DNA of 64,000 nucleotides, taken from positions 10,180,001 through 10,244,000 of the forward strand of contig JAMPIT010000379.1 in assembly GCA_026261815.1 (NCBI GenBank), written 5' to 3'. The notes beneath the pieces are model-generated. The model was not told the DNA's origin and did no database searches. It worked only from the letters and a program-made list of their open reading frames with translations. Positions within the stretch are counted from its first letter, which is position 1. The number at the start of each line of letters is the position of its first letter. This DNA comes from Monarcha castaneiventris obscurior (Eukaryota > Chordata > Aves > Passeriformes > Monarchidae). A program made the position numbers and the translations under genes. Below are positions 50,401 through 60,984 of the stretch, piece by piece.

Positions 50401-53400
50401 AATGCAGTAGTCTCCTCCTACCTTGTAGGGAGCAAAATATTTATTCTAGCAGGCATGATGGTGGCAGGAATTGAGGAGGGTTGAAGGCAGTGCCTTGGGC
50501 TGGACCATGCTGGGCATGTGAGGCAGTGGTTGGCTGCCTGCAAGCTCAAACTTTTTTCATTCCCAGTAAACCACACTGAGCTTGGGCAGGAGGAAAATAT
50601 TACTGCGTTTTCCTTCCAGTAGGAGCCCAAGTGAGCCAGGAACCAAGCTATGAGGAGCTGGGGTGGGGCAAAGGATAAAGAGATTTTTCTCTTTTGTATT
50701 TTGAGCAAAGCTGACAGTGGCTGCAGAGGGAGTTCAAAGCTAAGGTGTCAGCCAGCAAAAGGCCATACTGGAATGTAGGAATTGACAGAGTTAGGCTGGA
50801 TGGGCTCACAGTTGGTTTTGCTGGAGCTTGAGTTGCAGAGGCTGGCTGCAAGGGGTTGGAACAGTCAGGGTCTGGAGCAGAAAAGGCCATGGGGTATATG
50901 TGTACTTGGTGAGAGGGAAGGGCTCAAGTGCATCACACTCTGCAGAAAGAAGAGGTGTCAGAAGACATAGCTTTGAGAATTGCTGCTTTGAGTGAGTTTT
51001 GACTGTTTATCCTCTCCCAAACAGATAGATGAAGTGAATTCCTTCATTTCATTGCATCTTTTAGATTAATGTGTAATTACAAATGATACATTACTGCTGT
51101 ATGTATGTTAAAAGACAAAACAAAGGAAAAACAGATGGAAAGGCAAGGTGGCTTTTGTTGGTCCTTCCGTCCTCAGGAGAATTTATTTGTCTGGCTTGAG
51201 ATGGGGGCCCAGAAAACTGCCTTGGTGTTTATATTGAAGGAAGAAAAGACTGAGATTTGTGGGGCTGAGCATCATGCTGAGCTGCACACAAATTCATTAA
51301 AAAGGACTAACCCCAGGCTTCAGGCGCTTTATTTCCAGTGTATATTTCATGTTCTTTCACTGTTTAAGTGACTAGAAACAATTTGGGGCCCTTTATTTTT
51401 GGATACCAGCTTGACAATTTTTAGGTGAGTCTTGTGATTGTTTTTCTTATCAGAGAGGTGTGTCACTCTGAAATAAAACCTAATTTTCTCATTCCTGTGA
51501 GAGTGTGAGACAGAGACACAATCTGCAGCAGGTTCAACAAGGAACAGAGTAACATAAAGAGGCAGTGAGGGACCAGACAAATGTGCATCCTCTAATATCC
51601 ATAAGGTCATGACTGTGGGTGCTGGGTGAGTACCAGAGGAATGAACCAGGCTTGGTGCCCTCTCTGAATTCCCTTCAACTGCTGCTGGCAGAGGTCGGCT
51701 ATAGCAAACATAGCCTATAGAGATTTCTGGGCTGAAGTTACAGAGGTTTTAAACTCTTCAGCTGTACTGGGTCGAAGATTTGAAAACCAAAGAGCATTGA
51801 TTACTCTTGAAAACCATGACCAATGCAAAGCTGAGGCTGAACGCTGAGGATCTGCAGTTGATTTGTCCATCCACCTCTATGAGCTAACTAGAACAAAGCT
51901 AACATATGTCCTCTTTTGCCCCCTTGCCTCCCCTCCTTGTGGTTTAGAGGGAGGAGAGTGTGGTCTCTGGAATCAGAGGCTGCAGCTGTGGGTGGTCAAT
52001 AGGCCTTTGAGTTTTGTTTTTCTCTTTTGATAACACTCTTTGAGAGTAGAACGACATCTGAATCCAGCTCCTCTTTTTTATCTCATAAACATTATTAGAT
52101 AGTTTTATGGAATATCTTTAAATTGAGATAAGCCTGTTTCTCTAGTAAAAGTAGAGGGTACAGAAGAAGTAACATTTTTCATTCCTGGTCAGGTTTTTGT
52201 TGTTGTTTGGTTTGGGGTTTGGGGGGATTTTTTTTTTAATTTACAAAACTTCATCAAGAAGCTCACACATGAAAAGGTTAAGATCCACATGCAAATAAAA
52301 AACTTGGCAAGTAACTTTAGTTTGCTTTTCAATGGGAAAAACACCAGCTGATGATTCCGTCATCTTATATTTTACACATCCTTTTATAAATAAATTAATT
52401 TCCCCCTCCCACAGATACAACCCTTGCAGAGTTCCTCCACTGGGAACACCCAGTGCCTCTATTTACACCCTCTGCCTCTAGTTCATTTGGATGAAGTCTT
52501 TGCTATTGTTTTTGTCACTGTGTTTATTTTCTTGCCCCTTTGTTTATCTTCTCCTCTTCTTGGATACTTTTCATAAACACCCATTAGCAACATGAAGTCA
52601 CAGCCAAACTACCAAAGCCGGCCACTGTTTAAACCTGTGAGTGTCAAGGAGGGGAAATGGTAAATGGCCCTAATCCAGGGAGCCAGAAGCACATTTCTAA
52701 TACTCTGGTACTGTGTAGTGATGGAAGATTGTGCATTAAGTTGTAAGTGGAACAAAAAGGGGCTTTGTGGTAAGATCAGAGCATGGAAGAGGATTATGCC
52801 AGTGCATCCTGGAATAAACATTCTTGGAAACATTCTTAAATACATCTCCTTCCTTTGGTTCCATAGCTCACCAATACCATGTATTTATTCTTCTAGTTCA
52901 AGATTAAGAGACTACATCGTAGCTAAAATCACCCACTAATTACTTTTGTCAAACCTATATCAATACTTACATTCCTACAGTTATTAGCCCCTGAATGGTT
53001 CATTTTGGCACTAGTCAAAACCAGTACTGACAAATGCACTTCTTAAATTGATAAAAATACTGATTCAGTCAACAGGTCTAAATTTTTGTCTGACTTACAG
53101 TAATGTCAATGATGTGAAACCAGTTATGACAGGAGGTAATTAATGTTTGTAAGCTGGAAGCAGGTTGCAGTGTCACGTAAAGCTGTATGGGGATACCCAG
53201 TTGAACTGGACCTGAACAATAATTTCTGTCAAAAATCCAGAGCATACTAACCTTATCAGAGAATGATACTAATGTAAGTGCAAGTATTTTAGGATCTAGT
53301 CTATTGAGTTCTTTGAACATAGCAAGATGCCTCATAGCTGTCCCAGATGAGAACATGCTATGAAGCCATAGCCACAGAGATAAAAACAATACCCTGCAAA

Positions 53401-54053
53401 AGACTGTCATCTTTATTTTGCTGCTAGAAAACTCTGCTGATGCTTTTTTGCTATGTGGAAAGTGAAGAGCAAAACAAAGCAAATCAACTCTTAACATTAT
53501 GCAAGAACAAAGTGAGAACATATCAGCAATAACACTGCATATTAAAAAAGAATGAGCATTTGAAGCAGATGTTGCTACTGTAGATATGAAAACACCAAGT
53601 AAAATTTAAATAAATTCTAATGTTAAGGAGGATCTTAAGCAGGACAAGCATGGCACAAACTATTCATTGAAGTGATAGCATCTATCATATGAACCTGGAG
53701 GTACTAAATAGATAAAGAGATACAGAGTTTATGTAACTCAGGCATATTATTCCAAGTGGGACTTTTTTCCAGTTGAATATATGCTCGAGATGGTTTCTCT
53801 GTGACTGCTATATTTCTAGATTCCCCTAGACAATTTCTATACACAACTAATATCTCAGTTTTCTATTTGTACTGGATAATTTCTTTGGCTTTCACCAGTC
53901 TCACTCTCACCAACTTTTGCTGTTTGTCAGTCAGTCTGTTTATAAGAGATGGACTTGATTACAGCTCCAGCTGGGAGTTTTATTGGAGCAAATTCTTCCA
54001 GATACGGTTGTGGTGAAACCAGATACTAGGAACTGTTCTGGAAATGTTGAGAA
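47489..54053. other. Unique non-coding sequence with minor simple repeats
   Basis: No gene is recognised. Features include a TA microsatellite at 48160-48197, a T-rich and G-rich simple tract at about 52196-52241 (TTGTTGTTTGG words, a G6 run, then T9), and GC-richer patches at about 49060-49700 and 50440-50900. Open frames in those patches overlap on both strands and show no protein-family signature. Confidence 0.5.
48160..48197. repeat. (TA)n microsatellite with TGTATGTG interruption
   Basis: An ATATAT run is interrupted once by GTATGTGT and then resumes as TATATA to a total of about 38 bases. Such repeats are usually length-polymorphic. Confidence 0.9.
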
Positions 54054-54240
54054 CTTCCCTTCCCTTCCCTTCCCTTCCCTTCCCTTCCCTTCCCTTCCCT
54101 TCCCTTCCCTTCCCTTCCCTTCCCTTCCCTTCCCTTCCCTTCCCTCCCTTCCCTTCCCTTCCCTTCCCTTCCCTTCCCTTCCCTTCCCTTCCCTTCCCTT
54201 CCCTTCCCTTCCCTTCCCTTCCCTTCCCTTCCCTTCCCTC
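54054..54240. repeat. (CCCTT)n pentanucleotide array, 187 bp
   Basis: About 37 uninterrupted CCCTT units (AAGGG on the other strand) with a single 4-base unit at about 54141-54149 that shifts the phase. The strand bias is total: plus is pure pyrimidine and minus is pure purine. Such a tract can form triplex (H-DNA), and the G3 runs on the minus strand meet the G-quadruplex pattern. Translation gives endless FPSLP-type repeats in all three forward frames, so the open frames here are artefacts. Near-perfect units indicate recent expansion or assembly-fixed length; the true length may vary between individuals. Confidence 0.98.
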
Positions 54241-55141
54241 TACATTTGGGTACAGAATTAGCAGATATAGAGCAGGGAAATAAGTTTTTTTCTCTTTAAC
54301 TTGAGAAACCTAATACCTTTTCCTGAAGGTGTGTACATCAAACACAAAGAGATGGACACACATGTCGTGCTGCTGTGTCACAGGTCTGGATATTAACGGG
54401 AAAATCCCACAACATTCAAGACACAAGGAAAAAACCACCCTGTAACACCATTGCTCTTCATCTGTTGCCATGAAAAGTTGCCACCAGGTGTTCATAGAAA
54501 GTCGTGAGACAGCTTGCCAAGCTGCAAAGAGCAGTGTATTAAACTCAGTTGTGTGCAGTTTCAATGCCCTAGAGTTTTTTTTTACATATTACCAGAGGCA
54601 ATTTTTGTTTTCAGTTTTGGGTTAGCACACAACTGAAACTCAGTGATGCTCAGCCAAAACCCACAAGTCTTGCCTGGTTTTGAATCAAAATTCTACAAAA
54701 CCACAGTGTTTATCATGGTTTCTACATGAAGTCATAATTAACCCCAGGTTCGCTCAAAACTTTGTCCAAGTTAACTAAAAATTTTGTAAACTGTGGGGAA
54801 CCTGACTGAAGTATTGGGTAAGTATGAAAACATGAGTGGATACTTGAGTTCAATCTGATCCTAGGTTTTGCTGAAAAAGTTTCAAATGTCTGTAGCTTCA
54901 ATCTGATTATTCTATCCCAGGAGGTAGCTGTTAATAGAGATTCATTTAACTTCTGAACTCCAGAAATCTGTAAGGATTCAGTGTTACCCCGGACTCCAGA
55001 TTTACAACAAATGCACTAAAATACACTTTCTCTAAAGCATTTCTATTTAGAAAACACTCCTTTTACTCAACCTGTTGATTTTCCTAACAAGAAAATCAAA
55101 ACTTTCAGGGATGCAGAGGGGTGGTTGGTGTTTTGGTGGCT

Positions 55142-55161
55142 GGGGTGGGTTTAGGGTGGGG
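55142..55161 (+). other. Canonical G-quadruplex motif
   Basis: GGGG-T-GGG-TTTA-GGG-T-GGGG: four G-runs of three or more with loops of 1, 4 and 1 bases. The sequence just upstream (GGGGTGGTTGG) is also G-rich. It includes GGGTTTAGGG, which looks like a shuffled telomere word, but there is no telomeric array. Confidence 0.75.
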
Positions 55162-55326
55162 TTGATATTGCAAGAGATACATGTTCTTAGCTAGCTTCAT
55201 GTAAATACAGCTATTTCCATTCTCTGATTTGCTATCCAAAATTTCTTCTGGGGCATCAGTAGGAAATGTTCACTCGTGTATGCTTGGAGCTATTCAAAAA
55301 GAAAAAAGAGAGATGGAAAGACAGTA

Positions 55327-55370
55327 AAAGAGAAAGACAGAGAGAGAGTGTGTGAGAGAGAGAAAAAAAG
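55327..55370. repeat. GA-rich low-complexity tract
   Basis: An interrupted (GA)n stretch with one GTGTGT interruption and an A7 end. Simple sequence. Confidence 0.8.
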
Positions 55371-56184
55371 TCTGTTAGGCCCTTTTTTGAAAAGATGAAT
55401 AAATTTCTATGGCCAAAGATATTACTGGAAGGTGTGTTGCTTTGGCAAAGAATCATTCTAAGGTGAAATCCTGACCTCAGTGTAATCTCTGGAAGTTTAA
55501 TTTATCTATACTGTACATAAACTTCATTGGAAGCAGAGTTTACTCAAGGTTATCAATGCAGGGGATGTTTCTTTTCAGATTATTTGTATTTTCTACAACA
55601 GATTTTGATCTAACTACAGTTCCAGGACTTTGTTGGGATGTCCCACATTGGTAAATGCTTAACTCTGATGAAGATCACGTGAAAGGTCATTTCTTTAACT
55701 CCCACATATGAATGTGTAGTTTAATAAATTTAAAGACCAGTAATTTCAAGTAATTAAATGCAATTTGTCCAAGAAATTCTGCTTGGGGTAAAGGTTATAA
55801 ATGACAGCATTTATGCACTTATAATGAGTTGTTCCTGTTACAAAAATTTATGAAAATGATTGAAGGGCTATGAACAGCATCAAGCTTAAATCAACATTAT
55901 TTTTAGCATTATATTATTCTAGAAATTTATTGTCATTCAAGTACAACACATACTAGAAGTAATTTATTTCAGTTTGAATTTGAAACTGACAATTTTAGCA
56001 GCAAGTGTGCTATGTAGTCACAACCCTATCACTTTTAAACAATTTTAGTATTAAGTACAGATGGAGCATATATATACATGACTTTATTAATAACCATAAA
56101 AATCTATGCCTTAATTAATTAAAACTCAGCAGCTATGTAAAGATTTTTCACTAGCTTAACTCTGGTTTAGTAAAACAAATTCTC

Positions 56185-56470
56185 TAAATAGGAACTAAAC
56201 TCCTGCCGGGAGTTCCGCTATTTGCATCATTAATTCTGACCCTTTATTTGCAAGACTCTCTCTCCCAAAAGTAATTCATCTCAGTTATCATATGACAGCA
56301 GAACTTCACACCCAGTGCCAGGCTTCCAATGATTTCTCCCCATATGGCAACTTCCTCAGCTACATTATGTAGAGTTACTCTGCATCAGTCTCAGGCAAGC
56401 GCGTCTTTTGCATAACCGGCTTCGCTAATTAACTGATCGCTATTTCTGGAAGCAAAACAATGGTTCTTTG
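56185..56470. promoter_or_regulatory. Candidate enhancer-like element: octamer, homeobox and SOX words, CpG retention
   Basis: This block keeps seven or more CpGs (CTGCCGGG, GTTCCGC, AAGCGCGTC, AACCGGC, TTCGC, GATCGC) although its neighbours have almost none. It carries an exact octamer ATTTGCAT (56220-56227), a second partial octamer TTTTGCAT (about 56407-56414), a TAATTA homeodomain core (56426-56431) and AACAATGG (56456-56463), a SOX-type site. Octamer plus SOX words within one compact, repeat-free, CpG-retaining block is the usual look of a developmental enhancer. There is no open frame of note. Function is inferred from composition and motifs alone; the target gene is not in the window. 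Confidence 0.4.
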
Positions 56471-57363
56471 TTAGTGATGGGAGCATATTTAAGTTTAAAG
56501 TAGAAAACCTATTTTACCTTTAGGAATTGCTGGTTTGATTCTAACAGCTAGCACTTTTCAGGTTCCCATTTCCGTTGGTGGGGAGAAGTGCATGCATAAA
56601 GTTCAGGGATTTCAAACAATTTGTGCATTCGCAGATTTCTTTCTGTAGATACTCATTTCTCCATATGTTCCCATTCCTTCTAGTGTGTGTTAGATATTGA
56701 ACTCTAGATCCATACATAGTCCTGCAACTCCTACCTTTATTTGTTTGCAGAACTGGGGGGTTGGTAGTTTAAAGCAGGAGAAATATTGAGAAAGCTTTCC
56801 TTTTTCTTCCTAACAGTCTATCTGTGCTCACAGGCTATGGCCTGGAAATCTCCACTTTAGGTATCAGACACAGAACACATTTGGCACTGCTCAGCAGAGG
56901 TGTCCCTGAGGGAGTGTCGGAAAAAACTGGTCTAAGGAAATTAAATTCCTCTTTTCTCTGTGACTACAGAAGATGGTACACACAAGTTATACTTCAGATG
57001 GTGGATTTACACCAAAGGGGCAGGAAAGCAATAATCCTCTGCACTGAGGCATGTGGAAAATCCTTCACAAGAGGAAGTATCGTAAAGCGCTCATGTGAAA
57101 TACTTTCACAGGTCACAAGATCAGACAGACAGAAGATGACCGGACTGCACAAGAGGTAGTACACACTGCAGCCCACAATGTTTTAGTCCATAGGATTATC
57201 ACACCAAGGAAGCCAACTCTTAATCATTCATGTTACTGGATATTCAAAATGTGTAGATGGGTGCATTATAGGAGGCTTTCAAGGAGTATCTGTCTCACAT
57301 CTCCTCATTTTCATAAAGCTAATGAGGATACAAACATCCCTATCTTGATGTTGCAAGCACATT
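56471..57363. other. Unique non-coding sequence
   Basis: No transposon is recognised. A plus-strand open frame of about 111 codons at 56824-57159 has a basic composition but no known domain, no upstream promoter or splice context that I can support, and overlaps a minus-strand frame. I do not call it a gene. Confidence 0.5.
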
Positions 57364-57809
57364 CATGGAATCATAGAATCATAGAACGGTTTGGGTTGGA
57401 AGGGACCTTCAAGAACACCTCATACCAACTCCCCCTTCCATAAGGCAGGGAAAGCTTTCACCGGACCAGGTTTCTCAAAGACACATCCAACCTGGTCTTG
57501 AAAATTTCAGGGTTGGCCATCCACATCTTCTTTGTCCAACCTGTTCCAGTGCCTCACCAAACCCTCAGTACAGAATTTCTTCCTCATATCTAAGTTAAAC
57601 CTACTCTCTTTGAGTTTGAAGTCATTACCCCTTATCCTATCTCTGCATGACCTTGTAAAAAGTTCCTCTCATGTTAAATAATACTGGTCCTAGTACGAAC
57701 CCCTGAGGAACACCCTTGTTGCTGGTCCCTCCCTGGTCGTCAAGCTGTGGACCTCAATTCTTTGAGTGTGACCATCCAGCCAATTCCTTATCTACTAAAT
57801 GGTCCAAAA
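57364..57809 (-). mobile_element. Internally deleted CR1 LINE, body of a tRNA/CR1 composite
   Basis: The low-coordinate end has a well-preserved CR1 3' terminus on the minus strand (three octamer-like repeats from 57364, then GGTTTGGGTTGGAAGGGACC). Collinear CR1 runs through the ORF2 C-terminal region to about 57670. There the sequence jumps: on the minus strand a TTATTTAACAT block, which normally lies well upstream in the reverse transcriptase gene, joins directly to a GAGGAACTTTTTACAAGG block. About 0.7-0.8 kb of CR1 is missing compared with the usual order, estimated from recall. Upstream CR1 (GAATTGGCTGGATGGTCACA) then continues to about 57809, where it meets a tRNA-like sequence in the same orientation. 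The 1.1-kb copy at 60985-62080 contains the missing interval and serves as an internal reference. Confidence 0.88.
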
Positions 57810-57882
57810 CGTAGGATGCAGGCATCAACACCACCACCTCTCACCTGCTGAGTAAGCACTCTACCATTTGAGCTAATTCCCT
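57810..57882 (-). pseudogene. tRNA-Ala(AGC)-like pseudogene joined to the CR1 5' end
   Basis: On the minus strand these 73 bases follow the tRNA-Ala(AGC) layout position by position. They give an acceptor AGGGAAT, TA, D arm GCTC-AAATGGTA-GAGT, anticodon arm CTTAC-TCAGCAG-GTGAG with anticodon AGC (57847-57849), variable AGGTG, T arm GTGGT-GTTGATG-CCTGC, and acceptor return ATCCTAC plus G. The anticodon stem pairs fully (one G-T) and the D stem pairs with one wobble. The acceptor stem has three mismatches and the T stem one, so it is not a working tRNA. The internal A box (TAGCTCAAATGG) is intact, while the B box is damaged. Several differences from the parent family are CpG-to-TpG changes, as expected of an old methylated copy. 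No Pol III T-run follows; CR1 sequence starts at once. Confidence 0.8.
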
Positions 57883-58692
57883 CTACTTCCAATGGATGCA
57901 GTTACACAGTTGTAAGGCAGTGTCTTTTGAAAACAAGTAAGTCAAGCATGATGCTGAGACACGTGGTAATAATAATAAAAACTTTAATAAAAATTCAAAA
58001 GGGGATATTTGGAAGAAAGGAGAAAAAACCATTATAAAAGAGCAGGTGAAATAATGGCTGCTCCTTGAAATAATGTCCTGTCTGTGAATGGATCTTATCT
58101 TTGGGCATCTTACAGCACAGATCTGGGCCCTGGAGAAATGGGCTGGAAAGCCAAACAAGAATTTCTACTCCATCAGATGACTGAAGCTGGAGCTAAGATT
58201 CATGGACATCCTTTTGCATAAAACAATAAAATTTGGCATCATACTTTCAATTGTGTTCACCCTCCTCCCATAGATCACAGCTGTTGTAAATCATTACTAC
58301 AACATATAAGACAACACTAGAAGAATGATTGGATTTTTCACCATTTTTTTCCTTTCTTAAATGCTTTTGCCTTGTTTGAACACTGATACAAAGAGAAAGT
58401 ACCTCTTTCTTGAGCCCCATCTTTAAATTAATGGTTATGGACCTTCTCTACCTTGCCTACAAGAAAATGCCCTTAGTAATTCAAATGGTAAGCGAGAGTA
58501 ACCGTGAACAGAAAGAAGAAAGCAGAAGAGGTGCCTGCCTCACACAAACAGAGTTTTCTCACCTCTGACTACTCCTTGGTTCCAGTTAACTGCTTTTTGT
58601 TGATGCTTTTCCTCCAAGTCCTTCCAGTTATGTAAAACCCTCTAAAGGACTTGCTTCTAAAATGTTTACTCAAAGAAGCAATTCAGACACAA
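57883..58692. other. Unique non-coding sequence
   Basis: No gene or repeat recognised. This flank begins directly upstream (minus-strand sense) of the tRNA-like head. I could not find a clear direct repeat shared with the flank beyond 57364, which fits CR1-type integration, as it often leaves no target-site duplication. Confidence 0.5.
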
Positions 58693-58935
58693 AGGATCAC
58701 ATGGTGACTCAGGTTGGGAGGGACTCAGAAAGTCTCTAGTCCATCCTTCTGTTCCATGTAAGGTCATCTGTAAGGCCCAGTATGTCAGGACCTTTTTCAG
58801 CTGAATGTCCAGCCATGGGGATGGCACAACCTTGCTGGCTCTGTGTTCCAATGCAGGTTTCTCCTCGCAGTGAAGCAAATTTTGTCTACATCCATTGCAA
58901 ACTGCCCCTGTTTCAAAGCATGCCCACCAAACTCT
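58693..58935 (-). mobile_element. CR1 LINE 3'-end fragment, divergent subfamily
   Basis: The plus strand shows a reverse-complemented CR1 3' end of another subfamily. Blocks in order are AGGATCACATGGTGACTCAG, GGTTGGGAGGGACTC, CTCTAGTCCATCCTTCTGTT, CCATGTAAGGTCATCT, TCAGCTGAATGTCCAGCCATG, GGGATGGCACAACCTTGCTGG, GTGAAGCAAATTTTGTC and CCTGTTTCAAAGCATGCCCA. Frame-breaking differences are frequent and the terminal octamers are decayed. It keeps only 3' UTR and the last ORF2 codons. Confidence 0.75.
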
Positions 58936-60984
58936 GCAAAAACACTGAACAACACAAACTGAAAGCACTGAGATCTTCAACCTTGTCAACCTTGTAACAG
59001 GCATTTAAATCTGAAGGATGCTTTTCCGCATGTGCCACAAGCGCACTTCCGTGTTCCCTGAAATATTTTCTGAGGCTGTCCATCAAACTGGAGTGAAAGA
59101 GGAAAAGTCATGGAAGTACCCTATATCACTTGATCCAGAGATATCAATTATATCATGTCTTGTTCTCATGATCATGCAAGGTTTTAAAATGTATTTAGCA
59201 GCTCATGTCTTTTTTGAGTTGCAGTGTCGTATTTTTCAGGAAAATTGTATTCTTCCTCAAGATAGTGCTATCCTAAATCTCTTATTAGTCTGTACATTTA
59301 GGTGGTTGCCTTTCTCTTTTTGATCTGCCTGTTGGCTAGATGCAAACTAACAAGCAAATTTGCCAAGAAACCAACACTAGGTAACATTGCCTCAGAATGA
59401 CCTGACCCTGTAAACAGCTTAAAAAAATGTTTCAAGTTAGATGTGCTTTAATGTATTTATTTGGTTCAAAACATAAGAGCACGAGTAAGTGTAAGCAGCC
59501 AGAGGCAAGTGTATGGTCACATATATGAGGGACAAAAGCAGAAGTGAGTGTTAAGTTTTGACATTCACTGAAGACAGATCATCCGGCACTTGGAAGCAGT
59601 AAACAAGATTCCTCAACAAACCCACCAAAGCAGTAGCAACCAAACTGAGGGATGAGGAGGGCAGGCAGCTGGAGATATACTGCCAAATAAAAGCAGTCAT
59701 GTGCAGCTGGAAAGCTCTCCAAGTATCCCATCCTGGCTCTCAAACGGAAATGGCTGCCAAGTGTTTGCTGAATGATGCTGTAGCCCTGCTTATAGCATCC
59801 ATTTATTTTGTGCTCCTAAGACTGAAGATTATTGATCCCCAGCTGTACTATTTAATGCCTTGTGCCCACACACTTTATATTATATTAAGATGATCCCAAG
59901 TACCTAGTTTCCAGGCTTTTAGCTGCTTTCAACTAATATTCTCCCTCCCTATTCCAGTCACTAGGTGGTCTTAAAGTTGCTGTGCCTAGCCAAAGGGAGA
60001 TCCTCAGTGTAATTCATGGAAAAAGAGACTTGGACTAATAACACCTGGACCACTTCCCTCCCTATTTATGTTTGGTTCCCCCACAGTCTGTGAGAAGTGA
60101 GAATATTCCCCTCCATACAGAAATTTAACAGTATCCCCTCATTTGCGATAGAGATGATTTAAAGCTAGTTCAAGGTTCAGTTAAGCCTTCAGAAGGAGAT
60201 GTATAACTCAGCAGGGAGTGGTAATAAAAATAATGGTGTACAGTGAAGGGAAAGAGAACTCTTTTCCTGACCTGTGAGGTTCATTTCATACCAGGAATTA
60301 CTGAAATTCTGCAGAACATTTCACACATAACTTATTTTTTCTGAGTTTCAGTTCTGCTTCCAGATGGAAGTGGGAATAAACTTTGGGCAAAATTGTGCAA
60401 AACTGGTAAAAAAGGACTGCAGAGCATGTGAAGTTGGGCAAAAACATCTCTAGTATTTAAGGTGCAATTTACAAGGGGAATGTCCAAGGTCTACCTATTT
60501 CACATATTTTTACACTTTCCAAATGCATGTTTGAATACATGGTGGGAAATGTGGATGGGCTTCAGTTATCCAAAGTGTTTAGTGCCAGTTGATATGCTCC
60601 AAGGTGTGCAGTCCTATCTCTAGCTGCCACTTCAGAAAGACACAATTTCCCCAGAGTATCCTGAGTTATATCTGCCACTACCGCATGGATCTCTGGCTAT
60701 CTCCAGAAGCTAAAATCCCATACTTGCCACAAAAATGCCCCATAGCCAATTAAGGCTCATGTAGGTATATGCATGCAGAGGCATGATCTAGTCCTATAGA
60801 TTTCACTTCAGGAAAATTTCAGTAAAATAGATGGGCATTTTGTCTGAGAACAGAATCAGAACTTCAGGATGTGGAACACATGCACTCACTTCTGCCACTT
60901 CAACATTCAGCACCTGAACATTGCTTAGATGTTATAGCTTGTGTGAGCTCCTCCATGTGTGCAAATCCCAGGTTTCTAATGAAG
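58936..60984. other. Unique non-coding sequence
   Basis: About 2 kb without a recognisable gene, transposon or tandem repeat. A plus-strand open frame of about 101 codons (59018-59323) is hydrophobic near its end but has no family signature and no supporting signals. Confidence 0.5.

Larger units (their letters stand above)
54241..56184. other. Unique AT-rich non-coding sequence
   Basis: No gene or transposon recognised. It contains a G-quadruplex motif (55142-55161) and a GA-rich tract (55327-55370). The 55.7-56.1 kb part is very AT-rich with long non-repetitive homeodomain-like words (AAGTAATTAAATG, TTAATTAATTAAAA) and adjoins the candidate element below. Confidence 0.5.

Noticed and set aside
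53078..53521. 147-codon minus-strand open frame
   Set aside because: No recognisable domain. A frame of this length is expected by chance in 64 kb read in six frames.
53983..54283. Forward frames of about 80-90 codons rich in S, L, P and F
   Set aside because: They are translations of the CCCTT array; the period-5 repeat keeps all three frames open.
57810..57882. Functional tRNA-Ala gene
   Set aside because: Acceptor and T stems have mismatches, the B box is damaged, no Pol III terminator follows and the sequence is fused to CR1.
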